Shown here: positions 1 through 7,895 of the stretch, piece after piece
Numbering within the stretch: the first letter of the stretch is position 1
Layout: the number at the start of each line of letters is the position of its first letter
Assembly (NCBI GenBank): GCA_905339255.1
Contig: CAJPFO010000239.1
Coordinates: 1-37,051, forward strand
Length of the DNA: 37,051 nucleotides
Source: Myxococcaceae bacterium
GTDB taxonomy: Bacteria > Myxococcota_A > UBA9160
Direction of reading: 5' to 3'
Notes under the pieces: model-generated
What the model saw: only the letters and a program-made list of their open reading frames with translations
What the model was told of the DNA's origin: nothing
Databases searched by the model: none
Position numbers and translations under genes: made by a program

Positions 1-441
1 CTCGACATGGACGAGCGCCGGCTGGCGCTCGCCGACCGGATCGAGCTCGTGTTCGGCCCGCTCGTCGACGTGAAGGAGTTCCCCGAGAACGTCGACGTGA
101 CGCTCGTCGAAGGCGCCGTCTCGACGGACGCGGACCTCCGCAAGATCCGGCAGGTGCGCGAACGGACGCGACTTCTGGTGAGCTTCGGCGACTGCGCGGT
201 CACGGGGAACGTCCCGGCGCTGCGAAACCTCCTCGCGCCCGGAGCCGCCTTCGACGTCTACGAGACGCCGCCGACCGAGGTCGTTCCGGAGTTTCTCCGC
301 GTGCGCCCCGTCCACGAGATCGTCCCGGTCGACTTCTATCTTCCCGGATGTCCGCCTCCGGCCGATCTGATCCACGATACGCTCGTCGCGCTCGTCGAGG
401 GCCGCAGGCCCGAACTCGGCGCGCCGCGCTTCGGCAACTGA
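1..441 (+). CDS. hoxY: [NiFe] hydrogenase small subunit HoxY, 3' part (5' end outside window)
   Basis: This is the Fe-S subunit of a soluble Hox-type [NiFe] hydrogenase, which relays electrons between the NiFe site in HoxH and the diaphorase subunits. The frame is open from base 1, and the Met at 7 lies inside a conserved HoxY stretch (DERxLxLADRIELVxGPLVDVKEFPE), so the true start lies upstream. 146 residues are visible out of roughly 180 for the family. Two Fe-S ligand motifs are seen: FGDCAVTGNVPALRN near the middle and YLPGCPPPAD near the end. The N-terminal CxxC pair must lie off the window. It ends 11 bases before hoxH with a ribosome-binding site between them, so the two are co-transcribed. 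The diaphorase genes hoxFU, normally upstream, cannot be seen. Family assignment is firm; NAD linkage is inferred from the subfamily. Confidence 0.93.
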   Translation, partial: LDMDERRLALADRIELVFGPLVDVKEFPENVDVTLVEGAVSTDADLRKIRQVRERTRLLVSFGDCAVTGNVPALRNLLAPGAAFDVYETPPTEVVPEFLRVRPVHEIVPVDFYLPGCPPPADLIHDTLVALVEGRRPELGAPRFGN

Positions 442-452
442 AGGGAGCGGAC

Positions 453-1877
453 GTGCGCGTGATCGAGATCGAGCCCGTCACGCGGATCGAGGGTCACGCC
501 CGCATCACGCTCCATCTCGGCGAGGACGGGCGCGTGGCCCGCGCGCGCTTCCACGTCGAGCAGTTCCGGGGCTTCGAGACGATCGCGCTCGGCCGGCCCT
601 TCCACGAGATGCCGGCCCTCATGGCGCGTACCTGCGGCATCTGCCCCGTGAGCCACCTCGTCGCAGCCGCGAAGGCGGGAGATGCGATCCTCGCGGTCGA
701 GGTTCCCGAAGCCGCCGAGCGGCTCCGGCGAATCGTCCATCTGGCGCAGGTGCTGCAATCGCATGCGCTCTCGTTTTTCTATCTCTCGGCTCCGGATCTC
801 CTGCTCGGAATGGACGCCGATCCGGCGCGGCGAAACGTCCTCGGGCTCCATGCCGCGGCGCCCGAGCTGGTTCGTAGCGGCGTCGCGCTCCGCGCCTTCG
901 GCCAGGAGATCATCGCGAGGCTCGCGGGAAAGCGGATCCATCCGAGCTGGGTCGTTCCCGGAGGCGTCTCGCGTCCCATGACGCGCGAGGCGCAGAGCTT
1001 CATCCGGGACGGGATCGCTGCGTCCGTTGCGCGGGTCGAGTCGGCGCTCGATGTCTGGAAGCGCGGCCTCGAAGGCCACCGCGAGGAGATCCAGACCTTC
1101 GCGAACTTCCCTTCGCTGTTCTTCGGCCTCGTGAGCGACGCGGGAACCCTCGAACACTACGACGGCCGGATCCGCGTCGTCGACGCGAGCGGGCACCGGG
1201 TCGCCGACGGTCTCGATCCCTCGCGTTATCTCGACTACGTCGCCGAATCCGACGAACCCGACACGTTCATGAAATCGCCGTGGTATCGCCCGCTCGGCCC
1301 CGAAGCCGGCATGTACCGCGTCGGCCCGCTCGCGCGGCTCAACATCGCCGACTGCTGCGGAACGCCGCGCGCCGACCGCGAGCTCGCCGAGTTCAGGACG
1401 CTCCAGCGCGGCGCGCAGCTTTCGAGCTTCTACTACCACCATGCCCGGCTGATCGAGATGCTCCATTGCCTCGAAGCGATCGAGGCCCTCGTCACCCATC
1501 CCGACGTGCTCTCCGATCGCGTTCGGGCGCAGGCCGGGCCGAACCGCCTCGAGGGTGTCGGAGTGGCCGAAGCGCCGCGCGGCACGCTCATCCATCACTA
1601 CCGGATCGACCCGAACGGCCTCGTCACCTTCGCGAACCTCGTGATCGCCACCGGCCACAACGCCCTCGCCATGAACCAGGGGATCCTCCAGGCCGCGCGC
1701 CACTTCGTCGACGGCGAGAGGCTCCGCGAGGGGATGCTGAACCGGGTCGAGGCCGTGATCCGCTGCTTCGATCCGTGTCTCTCCTGCGCCACGCACGCCG
1801 TCGGAAGGATGCCGATCGAGCTTCGTCTGCTCGATCCCGAAGGGGCCTGCGTCGCCGTCGCGCGCCGCGATCCGTGA
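453..1877 (+). CDS. hoxH: [NiFe] hydrogenase large subunit HoxH
   Basis: This is the catalytic subunit carrying the NiFe(CN)2CO site. The chosen start is the GTG at 453, preceded by AAGGGAG at 441-447. It gives 474 residues, normal for HoxH, beginning MRVIEIEPVTRIEGHARI; longer in-frame starts would run back into hoxY. The L1 motif RTCGICPVSH supplies Cys61 and Cys64, and the L2 motif DPCLSCATH supplies Cys442 and Cys445. About 26 residues follow His448. This is the extension removed by a maturation endopeptidase after Ni insertion, so the protein is made as a precursor. The stop overlaps the next gene's GTG (GTGA), indicating coupling to that endopeptidase. The sequence resembles group 3d (NAD-linked, bidirectional) more than membrane group 1 enzymes, and no membrane or Tat signal is seen. 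Confidence 0.95.
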   Translation: MRVIEIEPVTRIEGHARITLHLGEDGRVARARFHVEQFRGFETIALGRPFHEMPALMARTCGICPVSHLVAAAKAGDAILAVEVPEAAERLRRIVHLAQVLQSHALSFFYLSAPDLLLGMDADPARRNVLGLHAAAPELVRSGVALRAFGQEIIARLAGKRIHPSWVVPGGVSRPMTREAQSFIRDGIAASVARVESALDVWKRGLEGHREEIQTFANFPSLFFGLVSDAGTLEHYDGRIRVVDASGHRVADGLDPSRYLDYVAESDEPDTFMKSPWYRPLGPEAGMYRVGPLARLNIADCCGTPRADRELAEFRTLQRGAQLSSFYYHHARLIEMLHCLEAIEALVTHPDVLSDRVRAQAGPNRLEGVGVAEAPRGTLIHHYRIDPNGLVTFANLVIATGHNALAMNQGILQAARHFVDGERLREGMLNRVEAVIRCFDPCLSCATHAVGRMPIELRLLDPEGACVAVARRDP

Positions 1878-3643
1878 AGACGCTCGCATTCGGGATCGGG
1901 AACCCGCTTCGTGGCGACGACGGAGTCGGCGCAAGGGCGGCCCTTGCGCTCGCCGCGGAAGGCTTCGCGGCGCGTGCCGTCATCCAGCCACTTCCCGAAC
2001 ACGCGCTCGAGCTCGCGAGCGTCGACCGCGTCGTCTTCCTCGACGCCGCGCTCGATTCGCCCCCGGGCGTGGTCCGGGTGCGGCGGGTCTCCCCGAAGCG
2101 CGAAGCGACCGACCCGCATGCGCTCGACGTAGCTTCGGTCCTCGGCCTCTGCGAGGCGCTCGAGGGCCGCGCGCCCGAGGCCTTCTTGGTCGGCGTCGGG
2201 GTCGCCGATCTCCGTTTCGGCGAAGTGCTCTCCCCCGCCGTCGAGGCCGCCCTTCCCGAGCTCATCGCTCGCGCGAGAGGCCTGCTCGGCGGAGGCGGAC
2301 GCGGCCGCCGGATCGCGACGCGCGCGCTCTGGGTCGTCGCGGTCGCGCTTCTCGCCTGGCTCGTGCTCGAGATCGGCGTCCGGGCATACCTCGAAGGGCC
2401 GCTCGAAGTCGACTTCTACGGCTCGATTCCGCGCGAGGCCGTTCGGGAGAAGCAGGATCTCCACGGTCTCGTCGTGGCAGCGGGGCCGCGATTCGCGCAC
2501 CTCGGCTTCATCGCAGATCCGGAGCGCGAGACCTACACGATCGAGCGACGCCTCGACGACGGGAGCCATCGCGAGATCGGCACGACGCGCTTCGGATCGT
2601 TCGTGGTTCGCGAGGCGGGGACCTACCGCGTGCGGATCGATCCTCGCGCTGGCGGCGAGGCGCGCTTTCTCGGTCCGGTCGAGGCGATCCCGCTCGAAGC
2701 CGAAGCGCCCGTCCTCGCGCCGCGAATCGCCGGGCCCTGGCGCCCGCTCGTCCGGCCGAGCATCGCGGGCGATTACGTGAACGATCATACGATCTACCGC
2801 GACGCCACCGGCCGGTGGCGGCTTCTCGGAATCACGGCGCGCGGCGAGGGCGACTACTCGGCCGAGGTCCGCTTCGCGGCGGGGGTCGCGCAGGCGTTCC
2901 CGCCCGATTCGATGATGCGCGAGACCGACCCCGTGGCCGATTTCGGCGAGATCGCCTGGGCGCCTCACGTGATCGAGGCGAAGGGCGGGTTCCGACTCTT
3001 CTGGTCCCCGCATCGACTGATGGCGATGACGTCTTCCGACGGGATCGCCTGGCGCGACCCCCGCGTGGTGATGTCGGCTCCGGCGAGCCCGTTCTTCCGC
3101 GATGCGATGGTTCACGAGGTGGCGCCCGGGCAATGGCTCCTCTACGCGACGGCTCGCGGGCGCTACTTCTCGCGAGTCGATCTCTATCAGTCGTTCGATC
3201 TCGAAGGCTGGCAGTACATCGGCCCGGCGCTCGATGCCGGCTTCGGTAGCGAGCGCAACTCGATTCTCTCGTCGATGGAGTCGCCGGCGCTCCTCGAGGT
3301 GCGGGGCCGCTACTACCTCGCGATCACGTACAACAACGACTCCGGAGTCCTCGCCCCGCTGCTCCTGCCGTTTCGCATCTGGCTCGATCGCGCCTCGTAC
3401 AACGACACGCTCGTCTTCGAGTCCGACCATCCGTACGCGTTCGGAACCTACCGGGGGGCGTCCGCGACGCCGAATCTCGTGGCGCGGCTCGCGGCGCACG
3501 CGGCCGAGTGGGTCCACGTTTCCGAGCGGGACGAGTGGTACGTGACGACGGCGGGCTGGCCCTTCGTGGCGACGCTCACGTCGGGAGAGGTGGCGGTCGC
3601 GCCACTTCGCTTCGAACCCGTCGTGGTTCCGCATCGAGACTAG
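1874..3643 (+). CDS. HoxW-type hydrogenase maturation endopeptidase fused in frame to a membrane-anchored beta-propeller (GH43/GH32-like) domain
   Basis: This is a 589-residue open frame starting at a GTG that overlaps the hoxH stop. Residues 1-136 form a complete HycI/HoxW-type endopeptidase: GIGNPLRGDDGVG with Asp15/Asp16, VVFLD with Asp57, and DPHALD with His82, the residues expected to hold Ni during cleavage of the HoxH tail. A GGGGRGRR linker follows, then a hydrophobic segment at about 151-167. After that comes an acidic flank and about 410 residues resembling five-bladed propeller glycosidases, with candidate acids near Asp300/Asp304, Asp410 (FFRDAMVHE) and Glu469 (MESPALLEVRGRYYL). 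Basic residues before the membrane segment predict the protease inside and the propeller in the periplasm. No ATG, GTG or TTG start lies between the domains; only a CTG at 2282 could start a separate protein. This may be a true fusion, two proteins using a rare start, or an assembly error. The protease call is strong; the propeller substrate is unknown. Confidence 0.75.
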   Translation: MKTLAFGIGNPLRGDDGVGARAALALAAEGFAARAVIQPLPEHALELASVDRVVFLDAALDSPPGVVRVRRVSPKREATDPHALDVASVLGLCEALEGRAPEAFLVGVGVADLRFGEVLSPAVEAALPELIARARGLLGGGGRGRRIATRALWVVAVALLAWLVLEIGVRAYLEGPLEVDFYGSIPREAVREKQDLHGLVVAAGPRFAHLGFIADPERETYTIERRLDDGSHREIGTTRFGSFVVREAGTYRVRIDPRAGGEARFLGPVEAIPLEAEAPVLAPRIAGPWRPLVRPSIAGDYVNDHTIYRDATGRWRLLGITARGEGDYSAEVRFAAGVAQAFPPDSMMRETDPVADFGEIAWAPHVIEAKGGFRLFWSPHRLMAMTSSDGIAWRDPRVVMSAPASPFFRDAMVHEVAPGQWLLYATARGRYFSRVDLYQSFDLEGWQYIGPALDAGFGSERNSILSSMESPALLEVRGRYYLAITYNNDSGVLAPLLLPFRIWLDRASYNDTLVFESDHPYAFGTYRGASATPNLVARLAAHAAEWVHVSERDEWYVTTAGWPFVATLTSGEVAVAPLRFEPVVVPHRD

Positions 3644-3661
3644 AAGTCGATCGCGCGCCTG

Positions 3662-5998
3662 CTACACGCGGGGCGGCGCGAGCGCGAGCCTTCGTCTGCA
3701 GCGCGCAGCGATCTCGTCGCGAGTCCACGGGATCGTCACGCCAGCGCCGGCGAGCCAGTGTGGCAGGAGATCGTCGTAGTGCGGTGAGCACGGGTTTCCC
3801 GATTGTCCGCCCGAGAGCACGAAGCGAGCGCGAGCCGGGTCGGCCAGGTCGACCACCATCCGCAGCGTCGCGATGTAGACCGGGTTTCCGGTCGGGTCGC
3901 TCGGATCGACCGAGGCCTGCGAGATGGTGTGCGCGTCGCCTCCCCACGCGAAGGGCCCACAGTGGAAGATGCGATCGAGCGGCTTCTTCTCGCCCGCGGG
4001 ATGACGAAGCGTGAGCGTGCGCACGCGACCGAAGGGCCAGCCCGACGGATCCACACCGTGTTGCGAGCGAAGGGTCGCGACGGCCGCCGCGAGCGCGCCG
4101 GTGATCTCCGCGCCCCAGCCCTTCGCGAAGTAACCCTCGGGTTGCTCGCGAAGGAGCCCGACGAGATGCCCCGTCCGCCGCAGCGCATAGGTATGCGCCG
4201 GGCCGCCGACGGGAGACCCCCCGCGCCCGAGCGCGGCCTCGGCGGCACCAGGTGCCTTGGCGGTCACGACGCGCCGCGTGAGATCGGCCATCGCGAGCGC
4301 GAAGACCGATGCCGCGGGCGAGCCCGCGCCGACCACGCCGTCCCAGTCGGAAAGGAGCCTCCTCGCGAGCTCGGCGTCGGGGCCTGCTGCCGGGACGCCG
4401 AGGAGCGCGTCGCGAACGTCACGGAAGACGAGCGATCGCTGATCCATCTGCAACGCGAGCGTTCGCGTCACGTCCCAGTCGCTTCGCCCCGCGAGCGCTT
4501 CGCAGATGGCCGCCTGGCGGTAGCCATCGTTCCAGTCCTGCCCGATCCACGGGCCTGCGCCGTCGCAGAGCGGCTTCGCGTTCGCGGTGGCGACGTATCC
4601 GCATTCGGGGTTCGACGCCCGTGGCATCTGCGCGTAGGCGACCGGGTCGTCCTCCCAACCCGAGTCGAGCATTGCGCCGGGGATCGGAAGCGTCCCGTGT
4701 CCCCGCTTTCGTCTCGGCACCTGGCCGACGAGCTGCCAGCCGATCCCGCCTTCGCAGTCGCCGAAGACGATGTTGAGGCTTCCGGCCGGATAGACGGCGA
4801 AAGCGCGCCGCACGTCCTCGGCGTCGTTTGCTTCGTGGAGCCGCGGCACGCGGAGCGCTCGCGGCTCGATCGAGCACGAGCGAAGCGAGATCGCACGCGA
4901 GACTCCAGGAAGCGCCGGCGTCACGATCGGACCCCGTCGCGTCACGAGCACACGCTCGAGAATCGGAGCGGCACCCTTCACCACGATCGTCTCGTCCCGC
5001 ACTTCGCAAGCCACGAACGACTCGCCCTCGCGAACGCTCGTGCCGTCGGGCCCGATCTCCTCGAAGAAGAGATCGGTATCGTCGGCCTGTCCGGAGGTCA
5101 CTCCCCACGCGGCGCGTCCGTTGTGGCCGACGGCGATTCCCGGGGTTCCGACGACCGCGGCACCGGCCACTGCGAACGACGGTGTGCGAACGTGCGCGAG
5201 ATACCAGAGCGCCGGAAGGGTCGGCGGAAGGTGCGGATCGTTCGCGACGATCGGCTTTCCGCTCGCCGTCCGCGAGCCGGCGATCGCCCAGTTGTTCGAG
5301 CCGCCGCCGATGCCGAGGTGGTTGCGGAGCAGCGCGAGATCGTCGAGCAGGTGCCCGATCGAGACGCCCGCGGGCGGATTCGGCGGCAGCGCGACCGGGA
5401 GCCAAGCGGGGTAGACGGGATCGAGCGCGAGCAGCGCAGATTCACCGTGCGCCTCGAGGATCGCGAGGCGTGCGAGCTTGGCCTGCCAGGGCGCCGAAAG
5501 CGCGAAGCCGATGAGCTTCAAGCACCCGAGCGCGTCGGCTGCGTCGAAGCTTCCCGGCCGGATTCCGAGGAGCCGCATCTCGTGGGGCCGTCGCGGGCTT
5601 CCGACGCTGCTCCTTCCCGCCTCGACCCCGCGTGCGAAGGCTTCGAGCGTGCGGACGTCCTGCGGCTCGAGTCGAGCGAGCTGTGCCTCGGCCGCGCGCC
5701 GAAGGCCGATCCGGCGCAAGAAGCGGTCGGCGCCGACCAATGCAGGCCCGGCCATCTCTGCGAGCGTTCCGCGAAGCGCGCGTCGCATCTGCTCGATCTG
5801 GAACGAGCGATCCTGCCCCTGCGCGAAGCCGAGGCCGAACCAGGCGTCCTCCTCGTGCTCGGCTTCGATCACGGGGATCGCGTGTTCGTCGCGTCCGATC
5901 TCGAGCGGGCCCCGGATTCCCGCGACCGCGATCCTTCCCGTCGTTCGCGGAAGGCGCCGGCCGAGGAGTGCCCCGAAGGCGCGCCGCCACGGATTCAA
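3662..5998 (-). CDS. penicillin acylase-family Ntn hydrolase
   Basis: This is an N-terminal-nucleophile amidase of the penicillin/cephalosporin/AHL acylase family (778 residues). The precursor normally cuts itself so that an internal Ser becomes the beta-chain N-terminus. That Ser is Ser234 in GGGSNNWAIAGSRTASGKP, giving an alpha-plus-spacer region of about 233 residues and a beta chain of about 545. Upstream, DEHAIPVIEAEHEEDAWF and GFAQGQDRSFQIEQMRR are typical alpha-chain motifs. I chose the TTG at 5998 because it overlaps the stop of the upstream dehydrogenase (TTGA) and begins MNPWRRAFGALLGRRLPR, a normal start for these proteins. The ATG at 6088 would overlap that gene by 94 bases. No signal peptide is seen, so the enzyme appears cytoplasmic, unlike classic periplasmic penicillin G acylase. 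The substrate cannot be read from sequence. Confidence 0.9.
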   Translation of the reverse strand: MNPWRRAFGALLGRRLPRTTGRIAVAGIRGPLEIGRDEHAIPVIEAEHEEDAWFGLGFAQGQDRSFQIEQMRRALRGTLAEMAGPALVGADRFLRRIGLRRAAEAQLARLEPQDVRTLEAFARGVEAGRSSVGSPRRPHEMRLLGIRPGSFDAADALGCLKLIGFALSAPWQAKLARLAILEAHGESALLALDPVYPAWLPVALPPNPPAGVSIGHLLDDLALLRNHLGIGGGSNNWAIAGSRTASGKPIVANDPHLPPTLPALWYLAHVRTPSFAVAGAAVVGTPGIAVGHNGRAAWGVTSGQADDTDLFFEEIGPDGTSVREGESFVACEVRDETIVVKGAAPILERVLVTRRGPIVTPALPGVSRAISLRSCSIEPRALRVPRLHEANDAEDVRRAFAVYPAGSLNIVFGDCEGGIGWQLVGQVPRRKRGHGTLPIPGAMLDSGWEDDPVAYAQMPRASNPECGYVATANAKPLCDGAGPWIGQDWNDGYRQAAICEALAGRSDWDVTRTLALQMDQRSLVFRDVRDALLGVPAAGPDAELARRLLSDWDGVVGAGSPAASVFALAMADLTRRVVTAKAPGAAEAALGRGGSPVGGPAHTYALRRTGHLVGLLREQPEGYFAKGWGAEITGALAAAVATLRSQHGVDPSGWPFGRVRTLTLRHPAGEKKPLDRIFHCGPFAWGGDAHTISQASVDPSDPTGNPVYIATLRMVVDLADPARARFVLSGGQSGNPCSPHYDDLLPHWLAGAGVTIPWTRDEIAARCRRRLALAPPRV

Positions 5999-6843
5999 GG
6001 CCGGACCCGATGCAGGCCGAGAAGCCGCGAGACCAGGAAACGCTGGAGCCTCGTCGGGAGCTTCCCGCGAGCGACGTGTCCGATCCATGCGTCGGGGCCG
6101 ACCGGGTAGCGGAAGCGCGGCCGCGAGGCGTCGATCGCATCCGCGATCACCTTCGCCACCTCGCGAGGGTCCCGGGCGCTCGCGAGGACCTTTTCGTCGA
6201 TCACCTTCTCGAGGTGCCGCATCATGGTGGCGTAGGCGCTCTTCTCCGGGAGGATCCGCGGCGAGCTTCCCCAGATCTCGGTCTTGTACGAGCCCGGCTC
6301 GACGAGCACGACCTCGATGCCGAAGGGGCCGACCTCGAAGGGAAGCGACTCGGCGAAGCCCTCGATCGCCCATTTCGACGCCACGTAGATCGAGTTGGCG
6401 GGCTCTCCGGCATAGGCCGAGTTGCTCGAGACGATCACGATCCGACCGTGTCGTTGCGCGCGGAACGACGGCAGGAGCGCACGCGTGAGGCGCAGTACGC
6501 CCCAGAAGTTGGTCTCCATCACGCGCCGCGCTTCGGCTTCGGGAACGTCCTCGAACGCTCCGCCGACGGCCACGCCCGCGTTGTGCACGACGGCGTCGAG
6601 GTGGCCGCCCGCGCCAGCGAGGACCTCACCGACGCCGCTCGCGATCGAGTCGGGATCGGTGACGTCGAGGCGCACGAGATCGACGCGGCTCGCCACGCCG
6701 GCGTCGGCGATCGCGGAATCGAGCGCACCCCGGCGGCCGAGATCTCGCATCGTCGCGTAGACGCGGCGGCCGCGCCGCGCGAGCTCGACGACCGTGTGGA
6801 GGCCGAATCCCGACGAGGTTCCCGTGACGAGCACGCCCGGCAT
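5995..6843 (-). CDS. short-chain dehydrogenase/reductase (SDR)
   Basis: This is a classical SDR oxidoreductase of 282 residues with a Rossmann fold from the N-terminus. It has the cofactor motif TGTSSGFG (residues 7-14), a DVTD segment, the structural NAG motif (VVHNAGVAVGG), a Ser in IVIVSSNSAYAG, and the catalytic YVASK. An Arg-rich loop after beta-2 (MRDLGRR) hints at NADP use, but this is weak. AAGGGAG lies a few bases before the ATG. A possible -10 hexamer TAGAGT lies at 6894-6899 on this strand, without a clear -35. The stop overlaps the acylase TTG, so the two are probably translated together. The preceding alpha/beta hydrolase on the same strand ends 100 bases upstream. The substrate is unknown; the family has very many specificities. 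Confidence 0.92.
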   Translation of the reverse strand: MPGVLVTGTSSGFGLHTVVELARRGRRVYATMRDLGRRGALDSAIADAGVASRVDLVRLDVTDPDSIASGVGEVLAGAGGHLDAVVHNAGVAVGGAFEDVPEAEARRVMETNFWGVLRLTRALLPSFRAQRHGRIVIVSSNSAYAGEPANSIYVASKWAIEGFAESLPFEVGPFGIEVVLVEPGSYKTEIWGSSPRILPEKSAYATMMRHLEKVIDEKVLASARDPREVAKVIADAIDASRPRFRYPVGPDAWIGHVARGKLPTRLQRFLVSRLLGLHRVRP

Positions 6844-6908
6844 TGCTTCTCCCTTCGCGTCCCGCGCGGCTTCGATGCCACTGCCGGGGCCGTACTCTAG
6901 CGAGGACG

Positions 6909-6925
6909 CGCGCGGAATCCGCGCG
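6909..6925 (-). terminator. possible hairpin 3' of the alpha/beta hydrolase
   Basis: CGCGCGG-AAT-CCGCGCG forms a perfect 7-bp stem with a 3-base loop, about 19 bases downstream of the hydrolase stop on the minus strand. No T-run follows, so it is at best a weak or Rho-assisted terminator. It also lies just upstream of the SDR gene's possible promoter. Confidence 0.3.
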
Positions 6926-6943
6926 ACGCGCGGGCGCGCGCGG

Positions 6944-7786
6944 CTACGCGCTCCTCACGCGCTCGAGATGCGCACGGATCGCCTCGAACCACGCGGCCGG
7001 GGTCTCGATCTGGGGGCTGTGACCGGCGTTCGGGATCGTGATGCGGCGTGCGTTCGGGATCGCCCGTTCCATCACGTTCGCGGGATCGAGAAAAGCCGCG
7101 TCCTCGGCGCCGACCATCACGAGCGTCGGGCAGCGGATCTCGCCGAGGCGCTCCACGAGCGATTCCTGTTCGGAGAGTGCGATTCCGAGCGCGACGAAGG
7201 CCTCGGGATCCATCGAGGTGAGCCGCATGCGATGCCGCTGCCAGTAGCGCTCGCCCCACTCCTTCTCGAGGCGACGATCGGCGGGAGTCCGTGCGGGATT
7301 CTCGGCCGCGCGTTCGCGCAGGATCTGGTGGAGCTTCTCCATCCCGGCGGCGCGCGCGATCTCTCCGCCCTTCTCGAACATCTCCCGCGGCACGTGTCCG
7401 AGCGGAGCGGGCGCGGTGTCCATCGCCACCAGCGAGAGCACGCGATCTGGGTGCGCGAGCGCGAACCGCAGTGCGACCATTCCTCCCATCGAGTGGCCGA
7501 GGAGATCGCAACGTTCGACGCCCGTGGCATCGAGGAACGCCGCGAGGTCGTCGACGAGCTGCGCCAGGTGGTAGCTGCTCCGCTCCCCCGTGTTCGTCGA
7601 CTCTCCGTGGCCTCGCTGGTCGGGCGCGAGGGTTCGGCCGAGCGTGGCGAGGCCCGGGAGCTGGCCGGAGAAGTCGTCCCGGCAGCCGGTGAAGCCGTGG
7701 ACGAGGACGAAGGGGCGTTCGCCACTTCCGGCCTCGTCGTAGCGGATCTCGATCCCGTTCACGTAGACGCATTTCGAAGTCGGCAT
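6944..7786 (-). CDS. alpha/beta-fold hydrolase
   Basis: This is a 280-residue cytoplasmic serine hydrolase of the alpha/beta-fold superfamily. It shows the oxyanion segment VLVHGFTG, the DQRGHGES loop, the nucleophile elbow GHSMGG, an acidic residue in MVGAEDAAF, and the catalytic His in NAGHSPQIE, all in standard order and spacing. A helical cap of about 80 residues (roughly 120-200) sits between the nucleophile and the acid. The start at 7786 gives MPTSKCVYVNGIEIRYDEAG, typical for the family; the site before it is poor in Shine-Dalgarno character. It is divergent from the crotonase gene and upstream of the SDR and acylase genes on the same strand, so the three may form a catabolic cluster. 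The substrate is unknown. Confidence 0.92.
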   Translation of the reverse strand: MPTSKCVYVNGIEIRYDEAGSGERPFVLVHGFTGCRDDFSGQLPGLATLGRTLAPDQRGHGESTNTGERSSYHLAQLVDDLAAFLDATGVERCDLLGHSMGGMVALRFALAHPDRVLSLVAMDTAPAPLGHVPREMFEKGGEIARAAGMEKLHQILRERAAENPARTPADRRLEKEWGERYWQRHRMRLTSMDPEAFVALGIALSEQESLVERLGEIRCPTLVMVGAEDAAFLDPANVMERAIPNARRITIPNAGHSPQIETPAAWFEAIRAHLERVRSA

Positions 7787-7813
7787 GCGTCGATCTTACC
7801 GCGTGCGGCGGGG

Positions 7814-7819
7814 TAGAAT
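7814..7819 (+). promoter_or_regulatory. candidate -10 element for the crotonase gene
   Basis: TAGAAT matches the sigma70-type -10 consensus at 5 of 6 positions. It lies 77 bases before the crotonase start, in the divergent region between that gene and the alpha/beta hydrolase. No convincing -35 is seen at the usual distance. Confidence 0.35.
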
Positions 7820-7895
7820 GCGACTTCCTTTCGAGGAGCGCCGATGGCGCCGCGGGCCCCGGCGAGCCGCGGGGCCGAAGCCGGGGAGGGATGCG

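Noticed and set aside
336-1934. Long minus-strand open frame across hoxH
   Set aside because: It is a codon-bias shadow of hoxH; the protein is low-complexity with no family features.
3662-5998. Quorum-quenching AHL acylase
   Set aside because: The family includes such enzymes, but no sequence feature distinguishes this substrate, and there are no luxI/luxR genes nearby.
5998-6088. ATG at 6088 as the acylase start
   Set aside because: It would overlap the SDR by 94 bases and add an Arg/Pro-rich segment outside the family. The TTG at 5998 overlaps the SDR stop and starts at the usual position.
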